Made by a program: the position numbers and the translations under genes. A stretch of 35,202 nt of DNA from an uncultured Methylobacillus sp. (GTDB lineage: Bacteria > Pseudomonadota > Gammaproteobacteria > Burkholderiales > Methylophilaceae): the NCBI GenBank assembly GCA_903824575.1, contig CAIJXJ010000310.1, positions 1-35,202 on the forward strand, read 5' to 3'. Shown one piece after another: positions 1 through 8,500 of this stretch (its first letter is position 1; every line of letters starts with the position of its first letter). Below the pieces are notes generated by a model. The model ran no database searches and was not told the DNA's origin. It was given only the letters and a program-made list of their open reading frames with translations.

Positions 1-1
1 C

Positions 2-700
2 GCTGACTGGGACGATCAAACCAATGCCGGCCTTTGGCGCGGCATGCGCGACTGGATCATTAACAAGTTCGGTCTGGATGAGGCCGACAAGGCCATCCCC
101 AGCTGGAACGTCCAATCACTCGCTGATGCTGCCGCGCAGGCAGAACCCGACGGTGACGATCTGTTGCCGACACCCTCATTTTCAGAAAAAACTCAACCTA
201 AAGGAGACGAAATGTCTGTTGGGGATAAGACGCGCCTGGCCGCGCTGGAAAAAGAAAACGCCAAGCTCAAGGCTGACCAGGCATCGTTTGCTGAGGCCGA
301 TAAAAAGCGTCGGGCAGATGCGTCTCATGCCGAACACGTGGCCTTTTCTGAAACCCTGGTGAGAGGTGGCCAATTGCTGCCCGCGCAAAAGGATGTCGCT
401 GTGGCCACGCTGGATTTTCTGGCGACGCAGGGGACTGTCGTCGAATTCGGCGAGGGTGACGCCAAGAAGCCTTTAGCCGATGCGCTGATGGAAATGCTTA
501 AAAGCTTCCCCCAGCAAGTTGATTTTGGCGAAAGCGCTGCCGGTGATCACACCACAAATGCCGCACTCGGTGATTTCATCGTCCCGCACGGGTATGGCGT
601 TGATACTGAAAAGCTGGAAATTCACAACAAAGCACTGCAGTTTCAAGAATCGAACAAGTGCGATTATCTAACCGCAATTAAAGCCGTAGGAGGCAAATAA
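2..700 (+). CDS. Prohead protease/scaffold, C-terminal part (partial)
   Basis: The reading frame is open to the left edge of the window, so this is the 3' part of a longer gene. An ATG at 44 is internal to it. The visible part has an acidic, Ala/Lys/Glu-rich stretch likely to form a coiled coil (an AALEKENAKLKADQASF-type segment encoded around 238-300). A globular tail follows, ending in a helix with the pattern CDYLTAIKAV. Position directly before the cement and capsid genes is where Mu-like and related phages encode a protease whose C-terminal part acts as capsid scaffold. The protease catalytic part would lie left of the window, so activity cannot be confirmed. It is separated from the next gene by 2 nt. 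The role is inferred mainly from position and composition. Confidence 0.6.
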   Translation, partial: ADWDDQTNAGLWRGMRDWIINKFGLDEADKAIPSWNVQSLADAAAQAEPDGDDLLPTPSFSEKTQPKGDEMSVGDKTRLAALEKENAKLKADQASFAEADKKRRADASHAEHVAFSETLVRGGQLLPAQKDVAVATLDFLATQGTVVEFGEGDAKKPLADALMEMLKSFPQQVDFGESAAGDHTTNAALGDFIVPHGYGVDTEKLEIHNKALQFQESNKCDYLTAIKAVGGK

Positions 701-702
701 TC

Positions 703-1179
703 ATGGGTCAACAGGCTATTTCAATTTTGGATTTGAGCTGCATCGCAACTGCTGCCGTTATCGCATATCGCGGTGTTGATTTCAATGATGTGCAGATTGC
801 TGCCGCTGGGGCAAAGATCAAGGGCATTGCGAAGCGACCTGCAGCAATCGGCGATCCGTTCGAATGCACTGCATATGGTACCGCAACCTGCGAGGCTGGA
901 GCCGCAATTGCCAAGGGCGCTGCCCTTACGATGGATGCCTCTGGCCGTGTCATTACAGCTTCGGCGCTGACAGCGGCCGCCCCTGGTATTGGCACATTGA
1001 CCATTACAACTGGTGCGGTGGCAGTGACCTCCTCTGCCGTCAATGGTGCTGGCACGATATCTGGTGCACCAACCGCCGGCGCACTGAGTGGTGGCGACTT
1101 GCCGCAATTCATCGTGGGTCATGCTCTGGAAGCTGCAGCAGGCGCAGGTTCATTCATTGAAGTATTGCTGAGCCGTTAA
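703..1179 (+). CDS. Capsid cement/head decoration protein, DUF2190-like
   Basis: A 158-aa protein rich in Ala, Gly, Thr and Ser with no charged core. It has the pattern seen in DUF2190 capsid cement proteins: an early segment around residues 38-50 (KIKGIAKRPAAIGDPF), a central segment (AKGAALTMDASGRVITA) and a C-terminal FIVGHALEAAAGAGSFIEV segment. Such proteins sit on the outside of the assembled capsid and stabilise it. The gene lies between the scaffold end and the major capsid gene, the usual place for a decoration gene. The start ATG at 703 is 2 nt after the upstream stop and follows a GGAGG-type ribosome binding site (TAGGAGGCAAATAATC). Family assignment rests on remembered motif resemblance. 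Confidence 0.75.
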   Translation: MGQQAISILDLSCIATAAVIAYRGVDFNDVQIAAAGAKIKGIAKRPAAIGDPFECTAYGTATCEAGAAIAKGAALTMDASGRVITASALTAAAPGIGTLTITTGAVAVTSSAVNGAGTISGAPTAGALSGGDLPQFIVGHALEAAAGAGSFIEVLLSR

Positions 1180-1227
1180 TCTTCAATCGATTGACGTAAA
1201 TCTTTTTTCGAAAAACTGGAGATTCAA

Positions 1228-2280
1228 ATGAAAAGTACATGGTTTAAAAGTTTAGCCGTCATTGCGCTCTGCGCGCTGGCGTTCGGTGCGGCGCAGGCTG
1301 GAATTATCTCTCACTCGGATCTGTGGCTAATCGGTTTTGGTGGTGTCTTGAGTGATTCCCAGATTCGGGTAATCAATCCGATTCTATCAAACGTAGCGCA
1401 GGGCTACACCAATATGGATCTGGTCGGATCCGCGCTATTTCCGAGAGTGCCGGTTGCCGTATCGGGTGGTCAAATTATCGAGTTTGACCGCGACGCATTC
1501 CGACTGGTGAATGCCCGTCGTGCTCCAGGTGGAGCGACGAAGCGCATTCCTCTTGGCTACAGTGGAAAGCCGTTTGCCCTGCTGCAAGACTCTCTAGAAG
1601 TACCGTTACCGCGTGAACTGGTTCGTGATGCCAAGATTGTTCCTGGTATTGATCTGGCACAACGCAGCATTCGCGTCACGATGAAAAATCTGATGCTGAA
1701 TCTGGAAAATGATCAGGCCATTCTCGCCACCAATGCCTCCAACTATAGCACCAATAAGGTCACGCTGGCCGGCGCCACTAAATGGAGCGCTTCGACTGGC
1801 ACGCCCTTGACGGATATTGATACGGGTCGTGAAATGATTCGTCAGACCACGGGCATATACCCGAACACCCTGGTGCTATCGCCCCTCGCATTCAATGCGT
1901 GCAAAAACAATCCCAATGTTGTATCGCGTTTCCAGTACAACGGTAGTTTAGGGGCTGATTCCAGTCAGATTACACCCGCCATGCTGGCTGGGTTATTCAA
2001 TATCAAAAAAGTAGTGGTAGGCGGCGCCGTCACCTGGACCGATGCCAACGTTGCGAGTGATGTTTGGGGCAATAACGCCATTCTGGCGTATGTGCCTGAA
2101 ACTGATCTGGCTATCGAAGAGCCCAGTTACGGTTATACCTACACGATGGATGGCAACCCACTGGTTGAGGAGCCCTATTACGATCCTAACGTAAAAAGCT
2201 GGGTTTACGGCGTGACGTATGAGCGTGTACCCGTATTGTCCGGTATTGCATCGGGATATCTGATCATCGCACCGGCCTAA
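1228..2280 (+). CDS. Major capsid protein with signal-peptide-like N-terminus
   Basis: A 350-aa protein in the position of the major capsid gene. From about residue 45 it resembles a phage coat family with features such as SALFPRVPV, NARRAPGGATKR, TGIYPNTLVLSPLAFNA and LFNIKKVVVGGAV. These are typical of HK97-fold capsid subunits that carry a conserved 'prepared from ordered pairs of strands' C-terminal half. The first 24 residues look like an export signal: basic MKSTWFK, then a hydrophobic stretch (LAVIALCALAFGA), then AQA before Gly. A ribosome binding site (GGAG at 1217-1220, 7 nt from the ATG) supports this start, so the odd N-terminus is not an obvious annotation artefact. It may be removed by the prohead protease or act as a scaffold-like delta segment. 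Capsid identity is fairly certain. Function of the N-terminus is unknown. Confidence 0.82.
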   Translation: MKSTWFKSLAVIALCALAFGAAQAGIISHSDLWLIGFGGVLSDSQIRVINPILSNVAQGYTNMDLVGSALFPRVPVAVSGGQIIEFDRDAFRLVNARRAPGGATKRIPLGYSGKPFALLQDSLEVPLPRELVRDAKIVPGIDLAQRSIRVTMKNLMLNLENDQAILATNASNYSTNKVTLAGATKWSASTGTPLTDIDTGREMIRQTTGIYPNTLVLSPLAFNACKNNPNVVSRFQYNGSLGADSSQITPAMLAGLFNIKKVVVGGAVTWTDANVASDVWGNNAILAYVPETDLAIEEPSYGYTYTMDGNPLVEEPYYDPNVKSWVYGVTYERVPVLSGIASGYLIIAPA

Positions 2281-2290
2281 GGGGGGGATC

Positions 2291-2644
2291 ATGGCTAAAT
2301 ATCAAATCAAAAGCCCGCTCAAAGTCCTTGATGCGGTGGGCAATGGGTTCATTCAGACCGAGGGTGAGGTCGAGCTGAGTGCAAAGGATGCATCCGAGTT
2401 GCTGGCTCGGGATCTGGTCGGTGAGATTGTTATCCAAACTCCGGTACCAGCTGTTGCAGGTCCGACTGATGAGACTGAACGCCTGGCTGAGATCCAGAAT
2501 TCGATCGGGTTGCTGGATACAACAAACTCAGATCTGTGGCTGAAAGATGGCCGTCCTAATACTGCCGCAATCATCGCGATTGTTGGCTGGAATGTGACAG
2601 CCGCCGAACGTGATGCTGCCTGGTCTGCATTGCAGGTCAAGTAA
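2291..2644 (+). CDS. Hypothetical phage structural protein
   Basis: A 117-aa protein with no motif I can name with confidence. The first 50 residues resemble small domains found between capsid and connector genes of Mu-like phages: a short beta-rich start with EVELSAKDASELLARDLVGEI. The second half contains LWLKDGRPNTAAIIAIVGWNVTAAE, a segment that recurs in phage proteins near head-tail joining genes. The ATG follows a G-rich stretch (GGGGGGGATC at 2281-2290), an unusually strong ribosome binding region 3 nt before the start. Its place directly before the DUF1320-like gene suggests a head-completion or head-tail role, but this is inference from neighbours only. Confidence 0.6.
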   Translation: MAKYQIKSPLKVLDAVGNGFIQTEGEVELSAKDASELLARDLVGEIVIQTPVPAVAGPTDETERLAEIQNSIGLLDTTNSDLWLKDGRPNTAAIIAIVGWNVTAAERDAAWSALQVK

Positions 2645-2646
2645 CC

Positions 2647-3066
2647 ATGACCTATGCCGTGCAGCAGGATCTGGTTGATCGTTTTGGCAGTAGCGAGATC
2701 CTGCAGCTCACTGATCGCGACAATCTTGGCGTCATCAATGTCACGGTGCTCAATCGTGCCCTGGTCGATGCTGACGCCAAGATCAATGCGTATCTGGAGC
2801 CGGTTTATACCCTGCCCCTGGCTACAGTTGTTCCGGTATTGATTGGTGTTGCGGCAGATATTGCGCGCTATTTTCTGTACGACGTCAGCCCGAATGATCA
2901 GGTGCGCCTGCGTTATGAGGATGCCCTGGCGTTTCTGGATGGCATCTCGACCGGTAAGCGATCGCTTGGCATTGATGCAGGAAACCAGCCCGAGGCAGTG
3001 ACCGGCGGCGTAAAAATCAGCGCTAACGATCGCGTGTTCTCGGCCAGCCTGTTGAACGATTACTGA
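2647..3066 (+). CDS. Head-tail connector, DUF1320 (Mu gp36-like)
   Basis: A 139-aa protein with the DUF1320 pattern: an N-terminal segment DLVDRFGSSEILQLTDRD, a central helix ADAKINAYLEPVYTLPL, then PVLIGVAADIARYFLY and RLRYEDALAFLDGISTGKRSLG. This family includes Mu gp36, and its members act as connector or head-completion proteins at the portal vertex. The length is normal for the family. The start lies 2 nt after the previous stop, and its TGA overlaps the next ATG by one base, showing translational coupling to the gp37-like gene. This same pair order occurs in Mu-like phages. Confidence in family is high. The exact position in the virion is inferred. Confidence 0.85.
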   Translation: MTYAVQQDLVDRFGSSEILQLTDRDNLGVINVTVLNRALVDADAKINAYLEPVYTLPLATVVPVLIGVAADIARYFLYDVSPNDQVRLRYEDALAFLDGISTGKRSLGIDAGNQPEAVTGGVKISANDRVFSASLLNDY

Positions 3067-3497
3067 TGGATCTGGAACTGGTCATCACCAGGCTGACGCC
3101 GCTCGTGACAGCTAAAACGCTCACCCTATTGGGCGGCTCTGCCGATCTGGCTGGCGCTCAATTGGATGCCGGTAACGGATACCCGGCTGCTTATGTCATC
3201 CCGCTCGCTGAGCGTGGTGGTCAGAACAATTCTGCAACGATGTTTGTCAGGCAAAAAATCGATATGCGCTTTGGAGTACTGCTGGCAGTCAAGAACCGGC
3301 GCGATGCAGTGTCACGCCGAAGCCTGAATGACCTGAAGTCAATCAAGGATGCAGTCAGGGCAAGTTTGATCGGCTGGTTGCCGACCGGGTGTGATGACCT
3401 GGTGACATTCGGCAGCGGCAAACTGGTGCGCATTCAGGATGGCATCCTGTGGTGGCAAGAAGAATATTTAACGGCGTTTTATTTGAGGAGTCAGTAA
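3066..3497 (+). CDS. Tail terminator/completion protein (gp37-like)
   Basis: A 143-aa protein in the position of Mu gp37 (DUF1834-like), directly after the gp36-like gene, with a 1-nt stop/start overlap at 3066. It opens with a helix (LELVITRLTPLVTAKTL), then has YPAAYVIPLAERG and a strand MRFGVLLAVKNR. The C-terminal part ends in LVRIQDGILWWQEEYLTAFYLRSQ. This alternation of an N-terminal helix and beta strands that finish with an aromatic edge is typical of tail terminator proteins, which cap the tail tube and join it to the head. The family call is moderate. The downstream ATG overlaps its stop codon, so it is coupled to the small gene that follows. Confidence 0.65.
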   Translation: MDLELVITRLTPLVTAKTLTLLGGSADLAGAQLDAGNGYPAAYVIPLAERGGQNNSATMFVRQKIDMRFGVLLAVKNRRDAVSRRSLNDLKSIKDAVRASLIGWLPTGCDDLVTFGSGKLVRIQDGILWWQEEYLTAFYLRSQ

Positions 3498-3664
3498 TGC
3501 CCAACGATCAACACTTTGGAAACGGTGGCAGTTACATCGTGAATCCGGACACCCAGGAGCGCGAATTGGTAGAGCGCACGAAATCACCGGAAGAAGCAGC
3601 GGCCATTGTCGAGCAGGAAAAGCCGACTAAGGCCAAGGTAATCCGTAAACCAACAGAGGAATAA
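3497..3664 (+). CDS. Small hypothetical phage protein (55 aa)
   Basis: An ATG at 3497 overlaps the previous TAA by one base and has GAGGAG at 3485-3490, 6 nt upstream. I therefore chose it over the longer in-frame GTG at 3449, which would overlap the preceding gene by 49 nt. The product is small, hydrophilic and highly charged. It has a Gly-rich start (FGNGGSYIVNPDTQERELV) and a Lys/Glu/Pro-rich tail (EQEKPTKAKVIRKPTEE). Small genes like this are common between connector and tail tube genes. No function can be assigned. Confidence 0.7.
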   Translation: MPNDQHFGNGGSYIVNPDTQERELVERTKSPEEAAAIVEQEKPTKAKVIRKPTEE

Positions 3665-3667
3665 GCC

Positions 3668-4834
3668 ATGCCATTACGCATCAATATTACATCGCTGCTT
3701 GCCAAAGTCGAGGGCACTTATGGCACTGATCCTGTTCCAACCGGGTCAGCAAACGCCATTTTGCTGATGGGTACGCCGACCTTGTCGCCAATGGAAATGA
3801 CCAGTGTGCAGCGCAATACCATCACACCCTATTTTGGGAATCTTGGATCGCTGCCGAGTTCAATCTATGGCAAGCTGGATTTTGAGGTGGAAATTGCCGG
3901 TTCTGGTACCGCCGGTGTTGCACCGGCATGGGGTCAGCTCATGCGTGGCTGCAGTTGGTCAGAGACCATAACCGCCGCACCGATCACAGGCACGGCGCAG
4001 GTAGGCGGAACGACGACTACCATTGTGCTTGCGGCAGCGGCCTCGGCATCAACCGACTTTTACAATGGCATGCCGATATCGATCACGGCTGGTACCGCAA
4101 GTGGTCAGTCCGGCTACATTGTAGATTATGACGGAACGACCAAGATCGCGACCGTAGTTTCAAGCGCCTGGATCGCGACTGATGCAACCAGCACTTACAG
4201 TATTGGGGCAAACGTCGCTTATCACCCGGTCACCAATCTGCAGGAATCGGTTACGTTATATTTCAACATCGATGGCGTCTTGCACAAGTTCCTGGGCGCA
4301 CGCGGCAACTGCGTGTTGAATTTTGCAGCAGACCAGATTCCATCCATTAAATTCTCATTCCAGGGATTGTTCCAGACCGTCGTAGATGCGGCCTCTCCAA
4401 CCGTGACCCTGACTGGATGGAAACAACCTCAGGTGGCCAATAAGGCTAATACGCCTTTCTTGTCCCTGCACGGCTTTACCGCATCGTCCCTGGATACCTT
4501 CAGCATGGATATGGTCAACAACGTAACGCATCACGCCCTGATCGGCGGGACCGAGCAGTTTGTCATTACTGATCGCAATCCGGCCGGCAACATCAGTATG
4601 GAAGCCGTCAACGTCGCCACCAAGGATTGGTGGTCAACGGTCAAAAACGCGACGCTATCCACATTTGCGATGCAGCACGGGACCAATCCCGGCAACAAAA
4701 TTGCACTGACGGCACCGGCAGTCCAGATCATTACGCCTAAATACGGCAACAAGAACAAAATTACCATGTTGACGGCTGGATTGATCCCGACGCCTATCAC
4801 CGGTAACGACGATCTGGCCCTGGTCACTTTTTAA
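3668..4834 (+). CDS. Major tail tube protein
   Basis: A 388-aa protein in the slot between tail terminator and tail assembly chaperones, where siphoviruses encode the tube subunit. The N-terminus (AKVEGTYGTDPVPTGSANAILL) and the SSIYGKLDFEVEIAGSGTAG segment match the usual start of phage tail tube proteins, which polymerise as hexameric rings round the tape measure. About residues 105-175 form a Thr/Ala/Ser-rich insert (AAAASASTDFYNGMPISITAG and DGTTKIATVVSSAW) that looks like an added beta-sandwich domain probably exposed on the outside of the tail. The C-terminal half (VTLYFNIDGVLHKFLGARGN, IPSIKFSFQG) returns to tube-like strands. Length is greater than most tube subunits because of the insert. 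ATG at 3668 follows an AGAGGAATAAGCC region. Confidence 0.75.
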   Translation: MPLRINITSLLAKVEGTYGTDPVPTGSANAILLMGTPTLSPMEMTSVQRNTITPYFGNLGSLPSSIYGKLDFEVEIAGSGTAGVAPAWGQLMRGCSWSETITAAPITGTAQVGGTTTTIVLAAAASASTDFYNGMPISITAGTASGQSGYIVDYDGTTKIATVVSSAWIATDATSTYSIGANVAYHPVTNLQESVTLYFNIDGVLHKFLGARGNCVLNFAADQIPSIKFSFQGLFQTVVDAASPTVTLTGWKQPQVANKANTPFLSLHGFTASSLDTFSMDMVNNVTHHALIGGTEQFVITDRNPAGNISMEAVNVATKDWWSTVKNATLSTFAMQHGTNPGNKIALTAPAVQIITPKYGNKNKITMLTAGLIPTPITGNDDLALVTF

Positions 4835-4842
4835 GGAAAATC

Positions 4843-5184
4843 ATGTTCAAAATTGCAACCACACCAACCTACTTTGCCCCCGTTGTCGTGGACATGCCTA
4901 TCGGTGGCGGCAAGACGCAAAAGTTCACCTTTGATGCCGAGTTTCGGCGCCTGACACAATCTGAGCTGAAGGACATCCAGGCACAAGCCTCATCTGGCGA
5001 AATTACCGATGAGCGATTTGCCCGGGAAGTTATGATCGGGTGGCGCGGTGTGCAAGATGAGGCCGGCACTGAGTTGCCGTTTTCGGAAGGCAACTGCGAC
5101 ATGCTGCTGAACATTTTCCCGGTACTACCAAGCGTCGTCAAAGCGTTCTATGCCAGTCTGTCAGGCGCTGCCGTAAAAAACTAG
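4843..5184 (+). CDS. Tail assembly chaperone, short form (gpG-like)
   Basis: A 113-aa protein between the tail tube and tape measure genes, the standard position of tail assembly chaperones that coat the tape measure during tail assembly. It starts with small strands and then helices (RRLTQSELKDIQAQASSGEITDE, FAREVMIGWRGVQDE, MLLNIFPVLPSVVKAFYASL), as in this group. The gene ends with codons GTA AAA AAC TAG. The run A AAA AAC is a classic -1 slip site, and the minus-one frame continues open for 118 codons to 5537, directly before the tape measure. This gives the two-product arrangement (short and extended form) known from lambda G and GT, although the slip sequence differs. Family assignment rests on position, frameshift and size. 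Confidence 0.8.
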   Translation: MFKIATTPTYFAPVVVDMPIGGGKTQKFTFDAEFRRLTQSELKDIQAQASSGEITDERFAREVMIGWRGVQDEAGTELPFSEGNCDMLLNIFPVLPSVVKAFYASLSGAAVKN

Positions 5185-5212
5185 CAGATGCTGCCCGCCG
5201 GTGGGCAGCATC
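5175..5212 (+). promoter_or_regulatory. Programmed -1 frameshift signal: slippery site plus hairpin
   Basis: The heptamer A AAA AAC lies at 5175-5181 in the zero frame as GTA-AAA-AAC, followed at once by TAG (5182). After a 5-nt spacer comes a perfect 10-bp hairpin: GATGCTGCCC at 5187-5196, loop GCCGGT, and GGGCAGCATC at 5203-5212. A slippery heptamer, short spacer and strong stem are the standard elements of -1 frameshift sites. The -1 frame is open from the site to 5537. Confidence 0.85.
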
Positions 5213-5537
5213 GCGTCCGGCCGTAGATCGAGAGCAGCGTGAGCAGGAGTTACGCGCCCTCGGTCTCTCTGACGATCAGGTTGATGAAATGCTGGAGTCA
5301 TCATCAGCGGAATGTTTTGAGATCTGGCCGGAAAACTGGCAAACGTGGAATGTTTTCTGTTCCATGCGGACGCAGTGGTTACGTTCCAACGGCATGTCAG
5401 GCGACAGATATTTAGGGCTCAATTACGTTGCCCTGGAGTCCGTGATGCGAATGTTAAAAATCAGAAACCAGGATGAGATCTTTAACGGTATACGAGTGAT
5501 GGAATCTGCCGCGATGGAAGTATTGAATCATGAGTGA
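5181..5537 (+). CDS. Tail chaperone extension made by -1 frameshift (GT-like)
   Basis: No separate start is needed. After slipping at 5175-5181 the ribosome would read CTA GCA GAT from 5181 and run to TGA at 5535-5537. The fusion with the 113-residue short form would be 231 aa. The added part starts LADAARRWAASRPAV, then has a helical DREQRELRALGLSDDQVDEML segment and an aromatic stretch (CFEIWPENWQTWNVFCSMRTQW) before YLGLNYVALESVMRMLKIRNQ. An ATG at 5289 lies inside, but there is no good ribosome binding site for it and the frame is open all the way back to the slip. In lambda-type phages the extended form links the tape measure to tube subunits. The end overlaps the tape measure start by 8 nt. 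Confidence 0.8.
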   Translation, partial: LADAARRWAASRPAVDREQREQELRALGLSDDQVDEMLESSSAECFEIWPENWQTWNVFCSMRTQWLRSNGMSGDRYLGLNYVALESVMRMLKIRNQDEIFNGIRVMESAAMEVLNHE

Positions 5538-8500
5538 TGAAATCAAGTTCGGCCTCCGGATCGCCGGTGATAGTTCTGCTGCAATCGAAGCGGTTAAATC
5601 AGCCAAGGTTGAGGTCGAAAACCTGACCGATGCTGTAAAGAATGCAGAAGCGGCCACAAAAAAGAATTCTGAAACGGAAGCCGAAGCTACCGCCAGAATC
5701 AAGGAGATGGTGGCCGCTTCATTGAAACAGGCTGAAGCGAATTCAGTCGTACAGAAATCTGCAGATGCCCTCACCCGTTCGACCAAAACTACCTGGGAGG
5801 AAGCTGACAAGCTTGCTGCAACGATTGAACGTCAAAATGCAGCAATGCGGCAAACCTCATCTGAAGTGGCTGCAGCTTCAAAATCTCTTGACCAGGTATC
5901 AGAAAGTGCCGATAAAGCCGCCACGATGAATGCCGGCGTGACCCGTGAAATTATCGTCATGGGTCACGAAGTCATCAGCGGGAATTTCTCCCGCATCCCT
6001 GGCAGCATGATGGTGATGGCCGAAAGAATGGGCGGCCTGGCCGCGATGATTACGCCGGTGAATGTCGGCATAGCTGCGCTTGGCGCGATGGTTATAGGTG
6101 GAGTAGCTGCCTGGGAAACATGGGGAAGCCATGCCAGCAAGGCTACTCAAGACATTATTGATGGCTTAAATAATTCAAAAAAGAGCCTTCAGGATCTGCA
6201 GCTTGAGTTCGACAAGATGGATAAGTCGTACTTGAATTCTCAGATCGCTGGCCTAGAAGTACAGCGATCGATGTTGCAGAAAAAGCAGAGCGATTTGCTT
6301 AACCCAGATGGTGGTCTATCCGGCACTATGAAGTTTTGGGACCCATTAAGTCAAAAGCGTGAGTTTGACGATCTTGGGCAGAAGATTGCCTATGTGACCC
6401 GAGAAATAAATCTCGCAAACAATTCCATGACAAACCTTGTTTCCAATGGTGGCGCCGAGTATCAGAAATTCATGGACAACACATCGTACATGGACAAGCA
6501 CCAGCAAAAACTGGCAGAAATGACCAAAGCTGAAAAGGAATATCAGGCCGCATGGATGTCATCATCAGATGATGGTCAGAAACTGGAGGCAAAGACTCGT
6601 CTGTTTCAGGCGCTTTCACAAATTGATGAAAAGTACAACAAGGAAGCAGAAACAAAGGCCAAACAACTTGCAGACAAGATAAGGCAACTTGAAGATTCAG
6701 ACCTTGAACACATCAAGAAACAGTACGCAGAGGAAGATCGGATCATCAAGCAATCTGCTGCTGAAATAGAGAAGCGCACGCAAAAGTTGCAGGAGGCTGT
6801 TAAAGCAATAGAGTCTGCGGGGTCATCAGAACTTGTTGCGCTCAACAAGCAGATCGATGCGCAGAAATTGCACAACGAAGAAATCGGCAAGACGCCTGCT
6901 CAGATTGAGGCCATCAAGGCCGCTCGTGCAGAACAGGCAGCGGCAGATTATCAGTTCAATGCAGACTCATTGGCAGGGGTAATTGCCAGACTGTCCGCAG
7001 ATTCTGATTGGGTTGCAGCAAATCCTCTCGTTTTAGAGGCGTACCAAGCACGCCAAATCGCCTTGCAAGGCATGGCTGATAAACAGGGCGAGCTCAATGG
7101 GCTGATGAAGCAGGGTGCCCTCAATGCAGAGGCAGCAGCGGCCGCAAAGGCGGCAGCAGCCGAATGGAAAAAGTCTGCAACAGTCATTGAGAACTCACTT
7201 ACCAACGCACTCATGACCGGCTTTGAGAAGGGCAAGTCGTTCGCCCAGAACTTTGCCGATACCCTGACATCTATGTTCAAGACGATGGTCCTGCAGCCTG
7301 TGGTCAAATTCCTTGTCGACTCCAGTGGCATCAGTACAGTCATGGCTTCTATTACAGGCGCACTCACGCCAACAGCAGCAACGGCTGGCACATCTACAAC
7401 CGCTGCATCTGGCGGAACTTCATTGCTAGGACTTGGAACATTCAAGTCGATCTATGACGTATTTAACAATGGACTCACGGCAGCGGGAAACTCTTTTGTC
7501 AGCACGATAAATAGTGTTGGAACTTCTCTAATCAACTTCTCCGGGACACCTGGAAGTGCGTTAGATAATCTTGGCGTTGCCATCGCCGGAAATGCACAAA
7601 GCCTGGCAAATTTTTCGGGTTATATCGGGCCTATTATTTCTCTGTTTTCTGGAGACACCAAAGGTGCTATTACGGGTGCTGTTGGTGCAGCTATAGGAAA
7701 TTATGTTTTGCCAGGCCTTGGTGGGGTTATTGGAAGCACTCTCGGCAGTATGATCGGAGGCCTGTTTGGTGGGGCAAACATTGTTCCAGGCGCTAATGCT
7801 TGGGGAACAATGGGGGCAGGGAAAAGCTACGCTCTAGAGACTACTGGCTCATACAACATGAGCGCGGACAGTCTTTCATCACCGCTGCCATCAATGCTTT
7901 CTACCCTATCGGATATCGTTACATCATTGGGCGGAACTGTTACCGGGCGCCTGAGAATGGGCGCTATCTCTGACCATAAAATGCTCGCTATTGGCAGCGG
8001 TGGCAATGATTCTTTAAATTGGTTTAATCCGGGAGATACAACAGCGCAGAATAACGCTGTGTTGGCCGCATATATGCAGAACCTGCAGTCTGCATCCGTT
8101 GAGCTACCTGTTTACTTAAAGAAAATGCTGGACTCAATGACGGTTGACCCTGCATCGGCGCAGGCAAATCTTACCGCTTTGTCAAACATGAAATCTCTTT
8201 ATGATGGGTTATCCGCAATCGGTGGAGGGCTTGGCGATAAATTAAAGAGCATCATTAACCAAGGCGCAGGGGCAGGCGACATAGCAGGGTTGCAGTCTCT
8301 TGCTACGGCAACGCAGACTTACTACAACACGTTCTACACGCAGACCGATCAGGTAGCGAATGCCACCAAGCAGATGCAAGCAAATTTCGCGGCATTGAAT
8401 CTGATAATGCCGACTACGAATGCCGGATTCAAATCTGTTGTTGACGGTCTTGACACCACCACGGCAGCCGGCAGCAAGCAGTTCCAGGCATTGATGTTGC

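Noticed and set aside
3449-3496. Longer start (GTG 3449) for the small phage gene
   Set aside because: The ATG at 3497 overlaps the preceding stop by one base and has GAGGAG close upstream, which is a better start.
5289-5537. Independent gene starting at ATG 5289
   Set aside because: The frame is open back to the slip site at 5175, there is no good ribosome binding site at 5289, and the arrangement fits the frameshift extension better.
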